Shown here: positions 36,604-44,422 of the stretch, piece by piece
How the letters are laid out: every line of letters starts with the position of its first letter
Numbering within the stretch: position 1 is the stretch's first letter
DNA from: Candidatus Sulfuritelmatomonas gaucii
GTDB taxonomy: Bacteria > Acidobacteriota > Terriglobia > Terriglobales > Acidobacteriaceae
Direction of reading: 5' to 3'
DNA length: 64,000 bases
Assembly (NCBI GenBank): GCA_900290245.1
Contig: OKRB01000013.1
Span: 1-64,000 of the forward strand
Position numbers and translations under genes: made by a program
The notes under the pieces: generated by a model
What the model saw: only the letters and a program-made list of their open reading frames with translations
Told to the model about the DNA's origin: nothing
The model's database searches: none

Positions 36604-36641
36604 CTTCCGGTGCAAGCCAGTTTGCATTCCAGCGCGGACTT

Positions 36642-37772
36642 CTAGCGCTGCAGCCCCGCAGAAGCGCTTGCCGATGAAGTGTGTGATGCTCCGTCGATCA
36701 CCGGACGAATGTGACTGGCGCGTCCCTGAATTGCGCCTGGCTGGGAACGAACGCGACGGCGATAGGCTGCCGGAGTCATGCCGGCAATCTTGCGAAACAC
36801 CGTGCCGAAATAGCTCTGATCGCAGAAGCCTACTTGCTGGCTGATGCTCACCATGGACTCATCTGATTGCGCGAGGAGCCGCTGAGCCTGCTCGATGCGG
36901 AAGTGATTCAGGTAGGCGACAAACGACAGGCCGGTCACTTGCTTGAAGAAGTTCATGAAATACGATTCACTCATTCCGCACATGCGCGCGGCCTGGCGAA
37001 CCTGGACCGAGCTACCCAGGTTGTCACCGATGAATCGGAAGAGGGGCCTGAGCCGGTCGAGCGCACGCTCCTGGCGCCGAAACGTCTCGATGGTGCCCGC
37101 GTAGGCGGCGTACTGGTTCACGAGCAGCATGAGCACCATCTTCAAGTACGTTTTTACGGCGAGCCGTGCGCGCGGCGTCGACGCGGGTAGTTCCGCCTGA
37201 ATGCTTAGCATCAGGTCCAGCACCTGGCGGGGAATTCCTGCTTTGGCCGGCACAATGTGGGGGAACTCGGCGTCCTGCAACAGGAAGGGCGTCAGATATC
37301 CTGCGCTATCGTCCGCTCCATCGCAGCAGATAAACTCGGGTTCAAAGAAGAGGGCTGCGATCGTCAACGGAGATTCCGATTGGCACTCAATCCGGTGATA
37401 GAGCGTGCTGCCGATTACGGCCAGATCGCCTTCATGGAAGGGCAACAGCCGATCCTGGATGTGACACACGCCATAGCCGGAGCAGAGATACAGAATCTCA
37501 AAGTAACCGTGACGGTTCATCCGTACGCGCTGGCGGTCATGCGTCGTCATAAACAGCACGTCGACCGGACACGATTTACTGAACGGCCAGATGTGCACCC
37601 CCTCAGCGTTGATCTGGGGCTCGACCAGGCTGAAGGTATCCTTCAATGGTTTGCGCGGCGTTTGCACGCGGGGAGATTCCCTGCTCGAACCAGGCAACAG
37701 CCGTAGCCAATTCGAGACTTTGCGGTTCTTCAAGTCAGTGTTCGATTCGGAAGACTTCTTCGACCTCGCCAT
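36642..37772 (-). CDS. AraC-family transcriptional regulator
   Basis: A 376-residue regulator with an N-terminal cupin (HGYFEILYLCSGYGVCHIQDRLLPFHEGDLAVIGSTLYHRIE, about residues 88-132) that probably senses a small molecule, and a C-terminal double helix-turn-helix: VRQAARMCGMSESYFMNFFKQVTGLSFVAYLNHFRIEQAQRLL and VSISQQVGFCDQSYFGTVFRKIAGMTPAAYRRR. It overlaps the end of the PLP-enzyme gene on the same strand by 38 bases, so it lies at the 3' end of the operon (lactonase, DhaK, DhaL, ABM, PLP enzyme) and probably controls that operon. The first 60 residues are low in complexity and the start may be internal. Confidence 0.9.
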   Translation of the reverse strand: MARSKKSSESNTDLKNRKVSNWLRLLPGSSRESPRVQTPRKPLKDTFSLVEPQINAEGVHIWPFSKSCPVDVLFMTTHDRQRVRMNRHGYFEILYLCSGYGVCHIQDRLLPFHEGDLAVIGSTLYHRIECQSESPLTIAALFFEPEFICCDGADDSAGYLTPFLLQDAEFPHIVPAKAGIPRQVLDLMLSIQAELPASTPRARLAVKTYLKMVLMLLVNQYAAYAGTIETFRRQERALDRLRPLFRFIGDNLGSSVQVRQAARMCGMSESYFMNFFKQVTGLSFVAYLNHFRIEQAQRLLAQSDESMVSISQQVGFCDQSYFGTVFRKIAGMTPAAYRRRVRSQPGAIQGRASHIRPVIDGASHTSSASASAGLQR

Positions 37773-38793
37773 TTCTCACTCCGTACATGCGCGAATGCAG
37801 GTTGACAGTTGCATCGCTGTATTGCACCCAAACTTCCAGCTTTTTGCCAACTTCAAAGCCCGACGATGAATCCGAATGAATATCGATGAGTGCGTGTTCA
37901 GCATGCAATGCCGCCAGCTTCGCGGAGGGAACCCCCTTGAGCTCAGGTAAACCCCGCTCACTACTGATTGCCTTCACCCCGCAATCCAGAACGGCATGCC
38001 CCGGATCTCGTTTGCTGATGACGGTGGCCAGCATACTAATCGCGCGGCAAAAAGGCGCGCCAAGATTCATGTACCGCGTGTCCATCAACAGGTAAGAACC
38101 CACCTGAACTTCGGTAATGCCCGGGCAATCGCCGGAAATGGAATACGTGCCGGTGCCGCCGGTGGAAACAATCGCCATCGGAATCCCCGATGCCTCGATC
38201 AGCGCGGCGGAATCGGCGAGCACTCTGCAACCGTTCCGCACCATTTCGTCGCGCTGCGGGCTTGGCGACTCCGACTGCAGATGCCCGTCGTAACCCATGA
38301 TTCCGCGCACATTCAATCCCTGCCGCGCAGCGCTTTTCGCCAACTGAACTGCCGGCTCGCCCGGCGGAACGCCGCAGCGGTCCAGTCCGATATTGATGTC
38401 CACCAGCACTTCGAACTGTGTCTTCCGGTTCCGCTGCACCCTGGCCATGTCCGAGAGTACGCGTTCGTTATCCACCGCTACCATGATGGACGCGCGACGT
38501 GAAAGTTCGGCGAGGCGGTCAAATTTGGCTTCGTCCGCAATCTCGTTCGCGATCAGTACGCTCGGCACTTCATGTTCCACCAGGATCTCGGCCTCGCGAA
38601 GTGTTGCGCAGGTCATCCCGATGGCGCCTGAGTCCAATTGTTTGCGTGCGAAAGCCGGCGTTTTGTGATTCTTGAAATGGGGACGCGCCTTGCATTTCCG
38701 GCCCGCGAAGTAGCCCGCCATCTTCTTCAAATTGCCTTCCATCACATCCAGGTCGACCAACAGCGCCGGAGTTTCAATATCCTGCACTTTCAT
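37735..38793 (-). CDS. D-threonine aldolase/D-serine dehydratase-like PLP enzyme (DSD1 type)
   Basis: A fold-type III PLP enzyme (alanine-racemase-like N-terminal barrel) of 352 residues. It opens MKVQDIETPALLVDLDVMEGNLKKMAGYF and has the PLP lysine in ARPHFKNHKTP; the C-terminal metal-type region HAEHALIDI and ISGDCPGITEVQVGSYLLMD fits the DSD1/D-threonine aldolase group, which splits D-beta-hydroxy amino acids or removes water and ammonia from D-serine with a divalent metal. The start at 38793 is firm. It shares 38 bases with the AraC gene and lies 55 bases after the ABM gene. Its place beside a sugar-kinase pair suggests that a hydroxy-aldehyde made by aldol cleavage enters the pathway. 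Confidence 0.85.
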   Translation of the reverse strand: MKVQDIETPALLVDLDVMEGNLKKMAGYFAGRKCKARPHFKNHKTPAFARKQLDSGAIGMTCATLREAEILVEHEVPSVLIANEIADEAKFDRLAELSRRASIMVAVDNERVLSDMARVQRNRKTQFEVLVDINIGLDRCGVPPGEPAVQLAKSAARQGLNVRGIMGYDGHLQSESPSPQRDEMVRNGCRVLADSAALIEASGIPMAIVSTGGTGTYSISGDCPGITEVQVGSYLLMDTRYMNLGAPFCRAISMLATVISKRDPGHAVLDCGVKAISSERGLPELKGVPSAKLAALHAEHALIDIHSDSSSGFEVGKKLEVWVQYSDATVNLHSRMYGVRNGEVEEVFRIEH

Positions 38794-38848
38794 CGATGCT
38801 CGCGTAACCTCTCAGAACAATTGGCAGCATTTGGCCCTGCCGTCGCTA

Positions 38849-39160
38849 TTATGAAAGAACTTCCCAGTACAGCTTGACTTCAAAGCGCTCGACGAACGTG
38901 GGGCGAACATGATCAAAAAAATTCTTTATGTAGGACGTCGCACAGTGTTGATCAAAAGCGTCTCGATCTTTCCATTTCTCGACAAAAGTGATGCGCCGCG
39001 GATCATCGCAATCCTGATTCAGTTCATAACGCAGGCAACCCGGCTCTTTGTGAGTAGGGCCCATGAGAGAGTGGAGCACTGCGAGAAGCTCCTGCTCCTT
39101 GCCATTCAAAGCAAAAAATTCCGCAATGCAAACCAACTGGGTTGTGTCTTTTTTACACAT
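38849..39160 (-). CDS. Antibiotic biosynthesis monooxygenase (ABM) domain protein
   Basis: A small dimeric alpha/beta-barrel protein of about 103 residues. It matches the ABM/YgiN type: QLVCIAEFFALNGKEQELLAVLHSLMGPTHKEPGCLRYELNQDCDDPRRITFVEKWKDRDAFDQHCATSY, with the conserved EPGCLRYEL and WKDRDAFDQH motifs. Family members are quinol or flavin-independent monooxygenases or sugar mutarotase/isomerase-like proteins (LsrG type). The ATG at 39160 is preferred over a TTG at 39178. It sits between DhaL and the PLP enzyme, which argues for a small accessory role in sugar processing rather than antibiotic synthesis. Confidence 0.75.
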   Translation of the reverse strand: MCKKDTTQLVCIAEFFALNGKEQELLAVLHSLMGPTHKEPGCLRYELNQDCDDPRRITFVEKWKDRDAFDQHCATSYIKNFFDHVRPTFVERFEVKLYWEVLS

Positions 39161-39174
39161 AGCTCTCGCTTTCG

Positions 39175-39651
39175 TCAACTGAATTGAGGTGCGATCTGTC
39201 TCGCCGCTCCTTCTTGTGCAAGGGCGGAGCCGAATGCGGCGAAAAGCAGGGCGATGGAGGCCGCTCCGGGGTCAATATGGCCCAGGCTTCGCTCGCCAAG
39301 AGACTTGGCGCGCCCATAACGAGCAATCATTTGCTTTGTCGCATCCGCGCCTCGCTCCGCGGCCGCCGCGGCCGAATTCATAGCAATTTCCGCTGTTTGG
39401 CCTGATGAAGCGGCCTGCTCAAATGCTTCGACTGCTGGAAAGAGTGCGTCCATCATCGTCTTGTCACCCTGCGTGGCCTTGGTATGGCGCAGAACTGCCC
39501 GCAGCCCAGCATCAAAGCTTTTGGCGAGGCACAAGCAGTCCATTTCTTCTCCGATCTCCACCTCTCCCAGGGCGGCCACAAAGGTTCCCAGAATTGCGCT
39601 GGATGCTCCTCCATCCGCGTCCATAGCGCTCCATCCGGCTTCTTTCAGCAT
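39175..39651 (-). CDS. DhaL domain, C-terminal part (split dihydroxyacetone kinase L subunit)
   Basis: This frame holds the second part of an ADP-binding DhaL domain: EAGWSAMDADGGASSAILGTFVAALG (GGASG-like loop), AFDAGLRAVLRHTKATQGDKTMMDALFPAVEAFE (nucleotide-binding helix with GDKTMMDAL), ERGADATKQMIARYGRAKSLGERSLGHIDPGAAS (R-x-x-Y-x-G-R-A motif). Its first codons overlap the stop of the preceding frame as ATGCTGA. Together with the 66-residue preceding part it makes a normal-length DhaL of about 211-220 residues. So this is either a gene broken by a frameshift or a split, translationally coupled pair. Confidence 0.7.
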   Translation of the reverse strand: MLKEAGWSAMDADGGASSAILGTFVAALGEVEIGEEMDCLCLAKSFDAGLRAVLRHTKATQGDKTMMDALFPAVEAFEQAASSGQTAEIAMNSAAAAAERGADATKQMIARYGRAKSLGERSLGHIDPGAASIALLFAAFGSALAQEGAARQIAPQFS

Positions 39652-39845
39652 CGCGCTGCACTTTTCGAGTCGGCATCATCCATCGCCTGTTCCAGTCTTT
39701 CCATGAAGCGAACCATCGTGGCGCCGTGATCGCCATCGCCGCCGACGGAATCAAGCTGCGACAACATGGTGCTGCGATCCCGGATCAGTTGTGCCGCTGC
39801 GGAAAACATCTGCTTTAGCACAGTCTTTGAAGGCGAATTCTTCAT
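39645..39845 (-). CDS. DhaL domain, N-terminal part (split from the following frame)
   Basis: A 66-residue frame: MKNSPSKTVLKQMFSAAAQLIRDRSTMLSQLDSVGGDGDHGATMVRFMERLEQAMDD. The GDGDHGATM motif carries the Asp residues that bind the magnesium-ATP in DhaL proteins. It begins 1 base inside the end of dhaK (ATGA overlap) and ends after SKSAARC, where the next frame goes on with the rest of the domain. Alone it lacks most of the nucleotide fold. See the following entry for the two explanations. Confidence 0.7.
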   Translation of the reverse strand: MKNSPSKTVLKQMFSAAAQLIRDRSTMLSQLDSVGGDGDHGATMVRFMERLEQAMDDADSKSAARC

Positions 39846-40828
39846 GGTTTTGCGAAATACGGCGCATCTGCAGTCGCATCCCACAACTGGAGCAATTGTT
39901 CGTCCATACGCGCGATGGTCATTTGAAATCCTGCCTGTTCCTGCGTCGTGATGAATTCCCCGATCAAACTGCGCGCCAGTTTGATCCTATTCGCCTCAAG
40001 CAGCTGGGCGACGCGTCGAAAGACGATGAAGAGTTCCATATGCGTTGTCGCTCCAGCGCCGTTTAGCAGAACCAGTACTTGTTCACCAGGAGCAACAGCC
40101 AGATCCTCGAGCAACCTTGTGAGCATGATCTCCGCCGTTTCGTCCGCGGTCTTCAGCGGCATTCGGCCCGTGCCGGCCTCCCCGTGCTGGCCCATGCCGA
40201 TCTCCATCTCGTCTTCAGCCATTTCAAAGATCGGATGGCCGGTTGCGGGATGAGTCGCGGTTCGCACAGCGACGGCAAGTGTGCGCATATTCCGCTGCAT
40301 TCGCTCCGCTATTTCGCAACATGTCTCAAGCGATTCTCCTTGTTCGGCCGCCGCGCCGGCGACTTTATACACCAGCACGCAACCAGCCAGCCCGCGGCGA
40401 TCGCCCGGCGGACCAGAGATATCCTCTTCCGTGAGCACCATCTTTACCGGCAGGGACTCGCGAAGAGTGGACTCCATTACGATATTCGCGGTGAGCACAT
40501 CGCCGGCGTGATTCAAAACAATGAGCAGCGCACTCGAGCCGTGTGAGCACGCAGCGCGAATTGCATCGAGGCATTTTGGCGCACCAGGTGCCGCAAATAT
40601 CTCACCCGCGACGCTCACATCGAGCATGCCGGTCCCGACAAAGCCGCTCAGCCCAGGCTCGTGCCCGCTGCCGCCCAACGTGATGAGTCTTACCTTACCC
40701 TCAGCCTTGGGCTTCGCGCGGACAACCGTGCTTGGCCCGGACAAGCGCACTTTGTCTCGGTACGCGACCGTAAATCCTTCCAGCAGCTCTCGAACAAGTC
40801 GCCGAGGATCATTCAAGAATTTCTTCAT
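39842..40828 (-). CDS. Dihydroxyacetone kinase-like K subunit (DhaK)
   Basis: About 328 residues of the DhaK family, which binds dihydroxyacetone or related ketoses such as erythrulose covalently and receives phosphate from ATP bound to DhaL. Seen are MKKFLNDPRRLVRELLEGF, the GGSGHEPGLSGFVGTGMLDVSVAGEIFAAP loop and EMEIGMGQHGEAGTGRM with the hemiaminal-forming His (consensus GMGIHGEPG). No phosphotransferase DhaM gene lies nearby, so ATP is the likely donor. The start is the ATG at 40828 or a GTG at 40834, which has a better-placed GGAGGAG. The track ORF start at 40900 overlaps the lactonase gene and is rejected. Part of the lactonase-DhaK-DhaL-ABM-PLP-AraC operon, so the ketose may be something other than dihydroxyacetone. 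Confidence 0.85.
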   Translation of the reverse strand: MKKFLNDPRRLVRELLEGFTVAYRDKVRLSGPSTVVRAKPKAEGKVRLITLGGSGHEPGLSGFVGTGMLDVSVAGEIFAAPGAPKCLDAIRAACSHGSSALLIVLNHAGDVLTANIVMESTLRESLPVKMVLTEEDISGPPGDRRGLAGCVLVYKVAGAAAEQGESLETCCEIAERMQRNMRTLAVAVRTATHPATGHPIFEMAEDEMEIGMGQHGEAGTGRMPLKTADETAEIMLTRLLEDLAVAPGEQVLVLLNGAGATTHMELFIVFRRVAQLLEANRIKLARSLIGEFITTQEQAGFQMTIARMDEQLLQLWDATADAPYFAKP

Positions 40829-40863
40829 ATGCACAGTTTTCCGCTCCTCCCTTGCTTGCCCAT

Positions 40864-41796
40864 TCAGCTCGCCCCGTCCCAAAGGCGCAACCCGTCGCAT
40901 TCGACGGGGAAGGTCTCCATTTGCGCATGCTGGTACTCCGTGACGTTAATCGAGCGGCTGCCCGGCAGTGCGAACGCAAGGTTCGTCGGCAACATTCCCT
41001 GAGTTTCGATTTGTTTGACCACTTTTCCGCCGGGCCCCAGCACGGTCACGTCGCCTTGTCCGAAAACCGCAACATAAAGAAAGCCCCGCTCGTCGAATGC
41101 CATCCCATCCGGGCCTTTCCAACCAGGCGGCGCGCCGGGGCGAATCACGTTTCCGTAAAGTTCTCGCGGAGAAGCAATCTTCCCGTCGCGCCAACCATAG
41201 CGGTAGATATTTCCCGTCAGAGTTTCATTCACATAAAGCCGGTCATCCGGGCCGAATGCAATGCCGTTTGTGAACCGGATTCCGCGATCGATCAGGCTGA
41301 CGGATCCGGTTCGCGGTTCGACGCGATACACCCGCCCGTCGTAATTCACGTCCATGTAATCCGGTCGGATCGTACCATTGGGCGCAAAGCTATCGATATG
41401 AACACCTGAATCGGTGAGGTAGAGCGCCCCGTCGGGGCCGAAGCAAAGATCATTTGGAAAAAGAAACGGCTCACCGTCACATTCGGTCGCCACCACCGCG
41501 CAGTCGCCGCCCATGGTTAGGCGAAGGAGCGACGGCACCTTCGATTCGGCAACCCAGATTGCTCCGCCGGCATCGACGGCCAGACCATTCGGCCTTCCCG
41601 TCTTGCGGATTATCGACCTTGCCCTTCCATCGTGGCTCAAGCGCGTCACGCAGCCACGCTCAGCGCTTCCTTCCACGATCAACCATGTTCCGTCGGGTAA
41701 GGCGACCGGACCCTCGGGCTTCTGGACATCTTCAGAGAAGATCATGGTCGCGGTCGATTCCTTTGTCGCTTCGCTCGAGGCAGCAAACACCTGCAT
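40864..41796 (-). CDS. SMP-30/gluconolactonase family sugar lactonase (second copy)
   Basis: A 310-residue beta-propeller lactonase: KPEGPVALPDGTWLIVEG (metal-ligand Glu), RPNGLAVDAGGAIWVAES, FPNDLCFGPDGALYLTDSG, FTNGIAFGPDDRLYVNE and GPDGMAFDERGFLYVA, with the usual Asn and Asp ligands. It would hydrolyse an aldonolactone or similar lactone; it differs clearly from the first SMP-30 gene at 10776. The start is the ATG at 41796 or the internal one at MIFSEDV with AAGGA in front. It is the first gene of the operon leading to DhaK, 36 bases ahead, and faces the second DUF4038 gene across a 145-base divergent promoter region. Confidence 0.85.
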   Translation of the reverse strand: MQVFAASSEATKESTATMIFSEDVQKPEGPVALPDGTWLIVEGSAERGCVTRLSHDGRARSIIRKTGRPNGLAVDAGGAIWVAESKVPSLLRLTMGGDCAVVATECDGEPFLFPNDLCFGPDGALYLTDSGVHIDSFAPNGTIRPDYMDVNYDGRVYRVEPRTGSVSLIDRGIRFTNGIAFGPDDRLYVNETLTGNIYRYGWRDGKIASPRELYGNVIRPGAPPGWKGPDGMAFDERGFLYVAVFGQGDVTVLGPGGKVVKQIETQGMLPTNLAFALPGSRSINVTEYQHAQMETFPVECDGLRLWDGAS

Positions 41797-41941
41797 CGTG
41801 AATCATGGGCGACGAACGCGGCTATAAGGATTCCACGAATGACTTTTGAAATTCCCCAGCGGGCCATTCTTGATCACAAATTCATGAGACGATTTTCGAT
41901 GTAGGTTTCCGTCATAGTGACCACGAAGGGATCGGACCGTC

Positions 41942-43402
41942 ATGCAAAGAACGGCCAGTAACGGGAATGGTGGAGCAAGCGTGACCGTTCTGCTGTTGAC
42001 GATCAGCTTCTTCGCAAGCGTTCGAGCATTCGCTCAAACAGCAGGAGACTCTGCATCTTCGTCACATGCCGCGAGCTCGGCTGCCTATCCGCTCAAAGTC
42101 AGTTTCAATGGCCGGTATCTTGTCGACCAGAACAACGCGCCCTTCCTGATCGTCGGCGATGTTCCTCAGACCCTGGTCACGCGGATCTCAGCGGCAGATG
42201 CCGACGCGTACCTTGCGAATCGCGAGGCTCGCGGCTTCAATGCGCTTTGGATCAACGTCCTGAATGCCGGCCCGTATTACCACAACAGTCCCGACGACGG
42301 CAGCACCTATGACGGCATCCGGCCCTTCACCGGTTATTCAGCAGGCGGTTCCGATACGGCGCACTACGATCTTGCCCATCCGAACGAAGCTTATTTCGCC
42401 CGCGTCGATCAGATGATTACTCTTGCGGCGAATCATGGCATGCTCGTCTTCCTAGATCCGATTGAAACCGGACAGTGGCTTCCGACATTGCGCAACAACG
42501 GACCGGTGGCCGCTCGCGAATACGGACGCTATCTGGGCAACCGCTACAGGCGCTTCGATGATATCGTCTGGCTTAACGGAAATGACTTTAATCATTGGAA
42601 AGCGCCCGCAGACGATGAAGTCGTCAAAGCCGTTGCCCTCGGAATTCAATCCGCCGATCCGCGGCACCTGCAGACGATTGAGCTGAATGTCGAGACCAGC
42701 TCTTCTTCCGATGACCCGGCGTGGGAATCCATTATTTCCATCAATGGCACATACACTTACTCGCCAACCTATTTCCAAATGTGGCATAGCTACAATCACG
42801 CACCAGTCGCGCCGACATTCCTGCTTGAAGGACACTATGACCTGATGGACTATGGGCATCCGGTGGATTACGGAACGCCCTCCGTTCTGCGGCGTCAGGA
42901 ATATTGGGCGATGCTCAGCGGCGGCAAAGGACAACTCTATGGAAATGGCTACACGGTCGAATTCCTATCGGGATGGAAAGATTATGTGGATACCGTCGCT
43001 GTGTCGCAGCTGATGATCTGGCACAGTTTCTTCACTTCTCTTCCCTGGCAGGACCTCGTTCCCGACGAAGATCATACGGTCGTAACCGCCGGACTGGGAG
43101 ATGCGGGCGACATGAACAGCCGCGCAAGCGGAACCAATTTTTGTACTGCAGCGCGCACGCCAGATGGTTCATATGTGGTGGCCTACCTGCCCACTCCGCG
43201 GGAAATCACGGTGAACATGAATTCGCTGAACAGCCCCGCAATCGGGAAGTGGTTTGATCCCACGAACGGCGTGTATGTGCCGATCTCCGGTGGGCCCTTT
43301 CCAAACAACGGCGAGCGGCGCTTTATGCCTCCCACAAAAAATCGCGGCGGCGACGATAACGATTGGGTCTTGTTGCTCCAGGCCACAGCAATTTCCCGTT
43401 AA
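41942..43402 (+). CDS. DUF4038 glycoside hydrolase-like (GH140-like) protein, intact paralog
   Basis: A 486-residue exported DUF4038 protein with signal peptide (VTVLLLTISFFASVRAFAQ). It is collinear with the damaged copy at 13526-15073: YPLKVSFNGRYLVDQNNAPFLIVGDVPQTLV, DGIRPFTGYSAGGSDTAHYDLAHPNEAYFARVDQMI, DIVWLNGNDFNHWKAP (likely acid/base Asp) and FLLEGHYD (likely nucleophile Glu), then a beta-sandwich end (WFDPTNGVYVPISGGPFPNNGERRFMPPTKN...DNDWVLLLQ). GH140 apiosidases belong to this group; which glycoside it cuts is not decided by the sequence. It lies divergent from the lactonase/DhaK operon and before an SDR and a GH39-like gene on the plus strand. Confidence 0.85.
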   Translation: MQRTASNGNGGASVTVLLLTISFFASVRAFAQTAGDSASSSHAASSAAYPLKVSFNGRYLVDQNNAPFLIVGDVPQTLVTRISAADADAYLANREARGFNALWINVLNAGPYYHNSPDDGSTYDGIRPFTGYSAGGSDTAHYDLAHPNEAYFARVDQMITLAANHGMLVFLDPIETGQWLPTLRNNGPVAAREYGRYLGNRYRRFDDIVWLNGNDFNHWKAPADDEVVKAVALGIQSADPRHLQTIELNVETSSSSDDPAWESIISINGTYTYSPTYFQMWHSYNHAPVAPTFLLEGHYDLMDYGHPVDYGTPSVLRRQEYWAMLSGGKGQLYGNGYTVEFLSGWKDYVDTVAVSQLMIWHSFFTSLPWQDLVPDEDHTVVTAGLGDAGDMNSRASGTNFCTAARTPDGSYVVAYLPTPREITVNMNSLNSPAIGKWFDPTNGVYVPISGGPFPNNGERRFMPPTKNRGGDDNDWVLLLQATAISR

Positions 43403-43532
43403 GACGCCGACCATTCTAAGTTGATTGCCAGCTGTGTTGAAGAACTCTGAAATCCGATGAAATTCCTGTTGCGATTCTGCTGCTTATGCGTGCGATGAGA
43501 TTCATGCGGCTTCAACAAAAACCTGTTTAATC

Positions 43533-43563
43533 CTTAGAGACGCCTCTCGTTAGGCGGCCTAAG
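43533..43563. terminator. Possible hairpin/terminator after the DUF4038 gene
   Basis: CTTAGAGACGCC and GGCGGCCTAAG pair in two short stems (CGCC/GGCG and CTTAG/CTAAG) with internal mismatches, followed by attcttt. Weak evidence for a terminator 130 bases after the upstream gene. Confidence 0.25.
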
Positions 43564-43645
43564 ATTCTTTGAAAAACCGGTGATTCGGGGCTATCCCGCA
43601 TTGCTGCTTAGCGTTCCGAAGGTAACGAGAAAAGGCGTAAGGTCC

Positions 43646-44407
43646 ATGAGGCTTCTTGGAAAGGTTGCGGTCGTAACGGGAGCCGCGGTTGGCCTGGGCC
43701 GCGCGATTGCCACGCGATATGCGCAGGAAGGCGCATCGGTTGTGGCAGCGGATACGAATGTGACGGAAGGGGAGGAACTGGTCCGCGATCTGTCGGAGCA
43801 GGGCCACAATGCAATGTTCGTCGAAGCCGACGTCGCAAACGACGGCGCAGTTCGAGATCTCTTTGCGGCGGCTTTCGCGCGCTACAAACACATCGACGTG
43901 CTTTGCAACAACGCGGCGATTCTCCTCTACGACCGCGACTCCGAAGCCCATGAGCTCAGCCTCGACACCTGGGACAATGTGATGAACGTGAACCTGCGAG
44001 GCTCATTCTTGTGCACAAAGCATGCGATTCCGCTCATGTTAAACAATGGCGGCGGATCGATCGTCTACATGGGCTCGCCCACCGGCCTCTACGGCTGTGC
44101 GCCGAAACTGACTGCCTATAGCGCAAGCAAAGCCGGCGTGATGGGCCTGGCGCGCGTAACTGCAGTTGCCTATGCCCAAAAGAATATCCGTGTGAACGCA
44201 ATCGTCCCTGGCACCATGGAAACGCCGATGAATCACAGCGTCTTGTCTGATCAGGAATCGCGCGACCAGCTCAGCCGTGCAGTGCCGCTGGGCCGTTTGG
44301 GACAGCCGGATGACATTTCGGGCCTGGCGGTCTTTCTGGCTTCAGATGAGTCGGCATACTGCACCGGCGGTTTTTACATGTGCGACGGCGGACTTACAGC
44401 GGTTTAA
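43646..44407 (+). CDS. Short-chain dehydrogenase/reductase (SDR)
   Basis: A classical SDR of about 253 residues: MRLLGKVAVVTGAAVGLGRAIATRY, the Asp in VVAADTNVTEG that suggests NAD, NNAAILL, and the catalytic MGSPTGLYGCAPKLTAYSASKAGV with Ser and Tyr-x-x-x-Lys; the end FYMCDGGLTAV is the usual last strand. The ATG at 43646 is chosen, because the 22 residues before it in the track do not resemble SDR N termini. It is 15 bases ahead of the GH39-like gene, so both probably share a transcript with or after the DUF4038 gene. Probably a sugar dehydrogenase that acts on the product of the hydrolases. Confidence 0.85.
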   Translation: MRLLGKVAVVTGAAVGLGRAIATRYAQEGASVVAADTNVTEGEELVRDLSEQGHNAMFVEADVANDGAVRDLFAAAFARYKHIDVLCNNAAILLYDRDSEAHELSLDTWDNVMNVNLRGSFLCTKHAIPLMLNNGGGSIVYMGSPTGLYGCAPKLTAYSASKAGVMGLARVTAVAYAQKNIRVNAIVPGTMETPMNHSVLSDQESRDQLSRAVPLGRLGQPDDISGLAVFLASDESAYCTGGFYMCDGGLTAV

Positions 44408-44422
44408 GAATTCGTTCTCATC

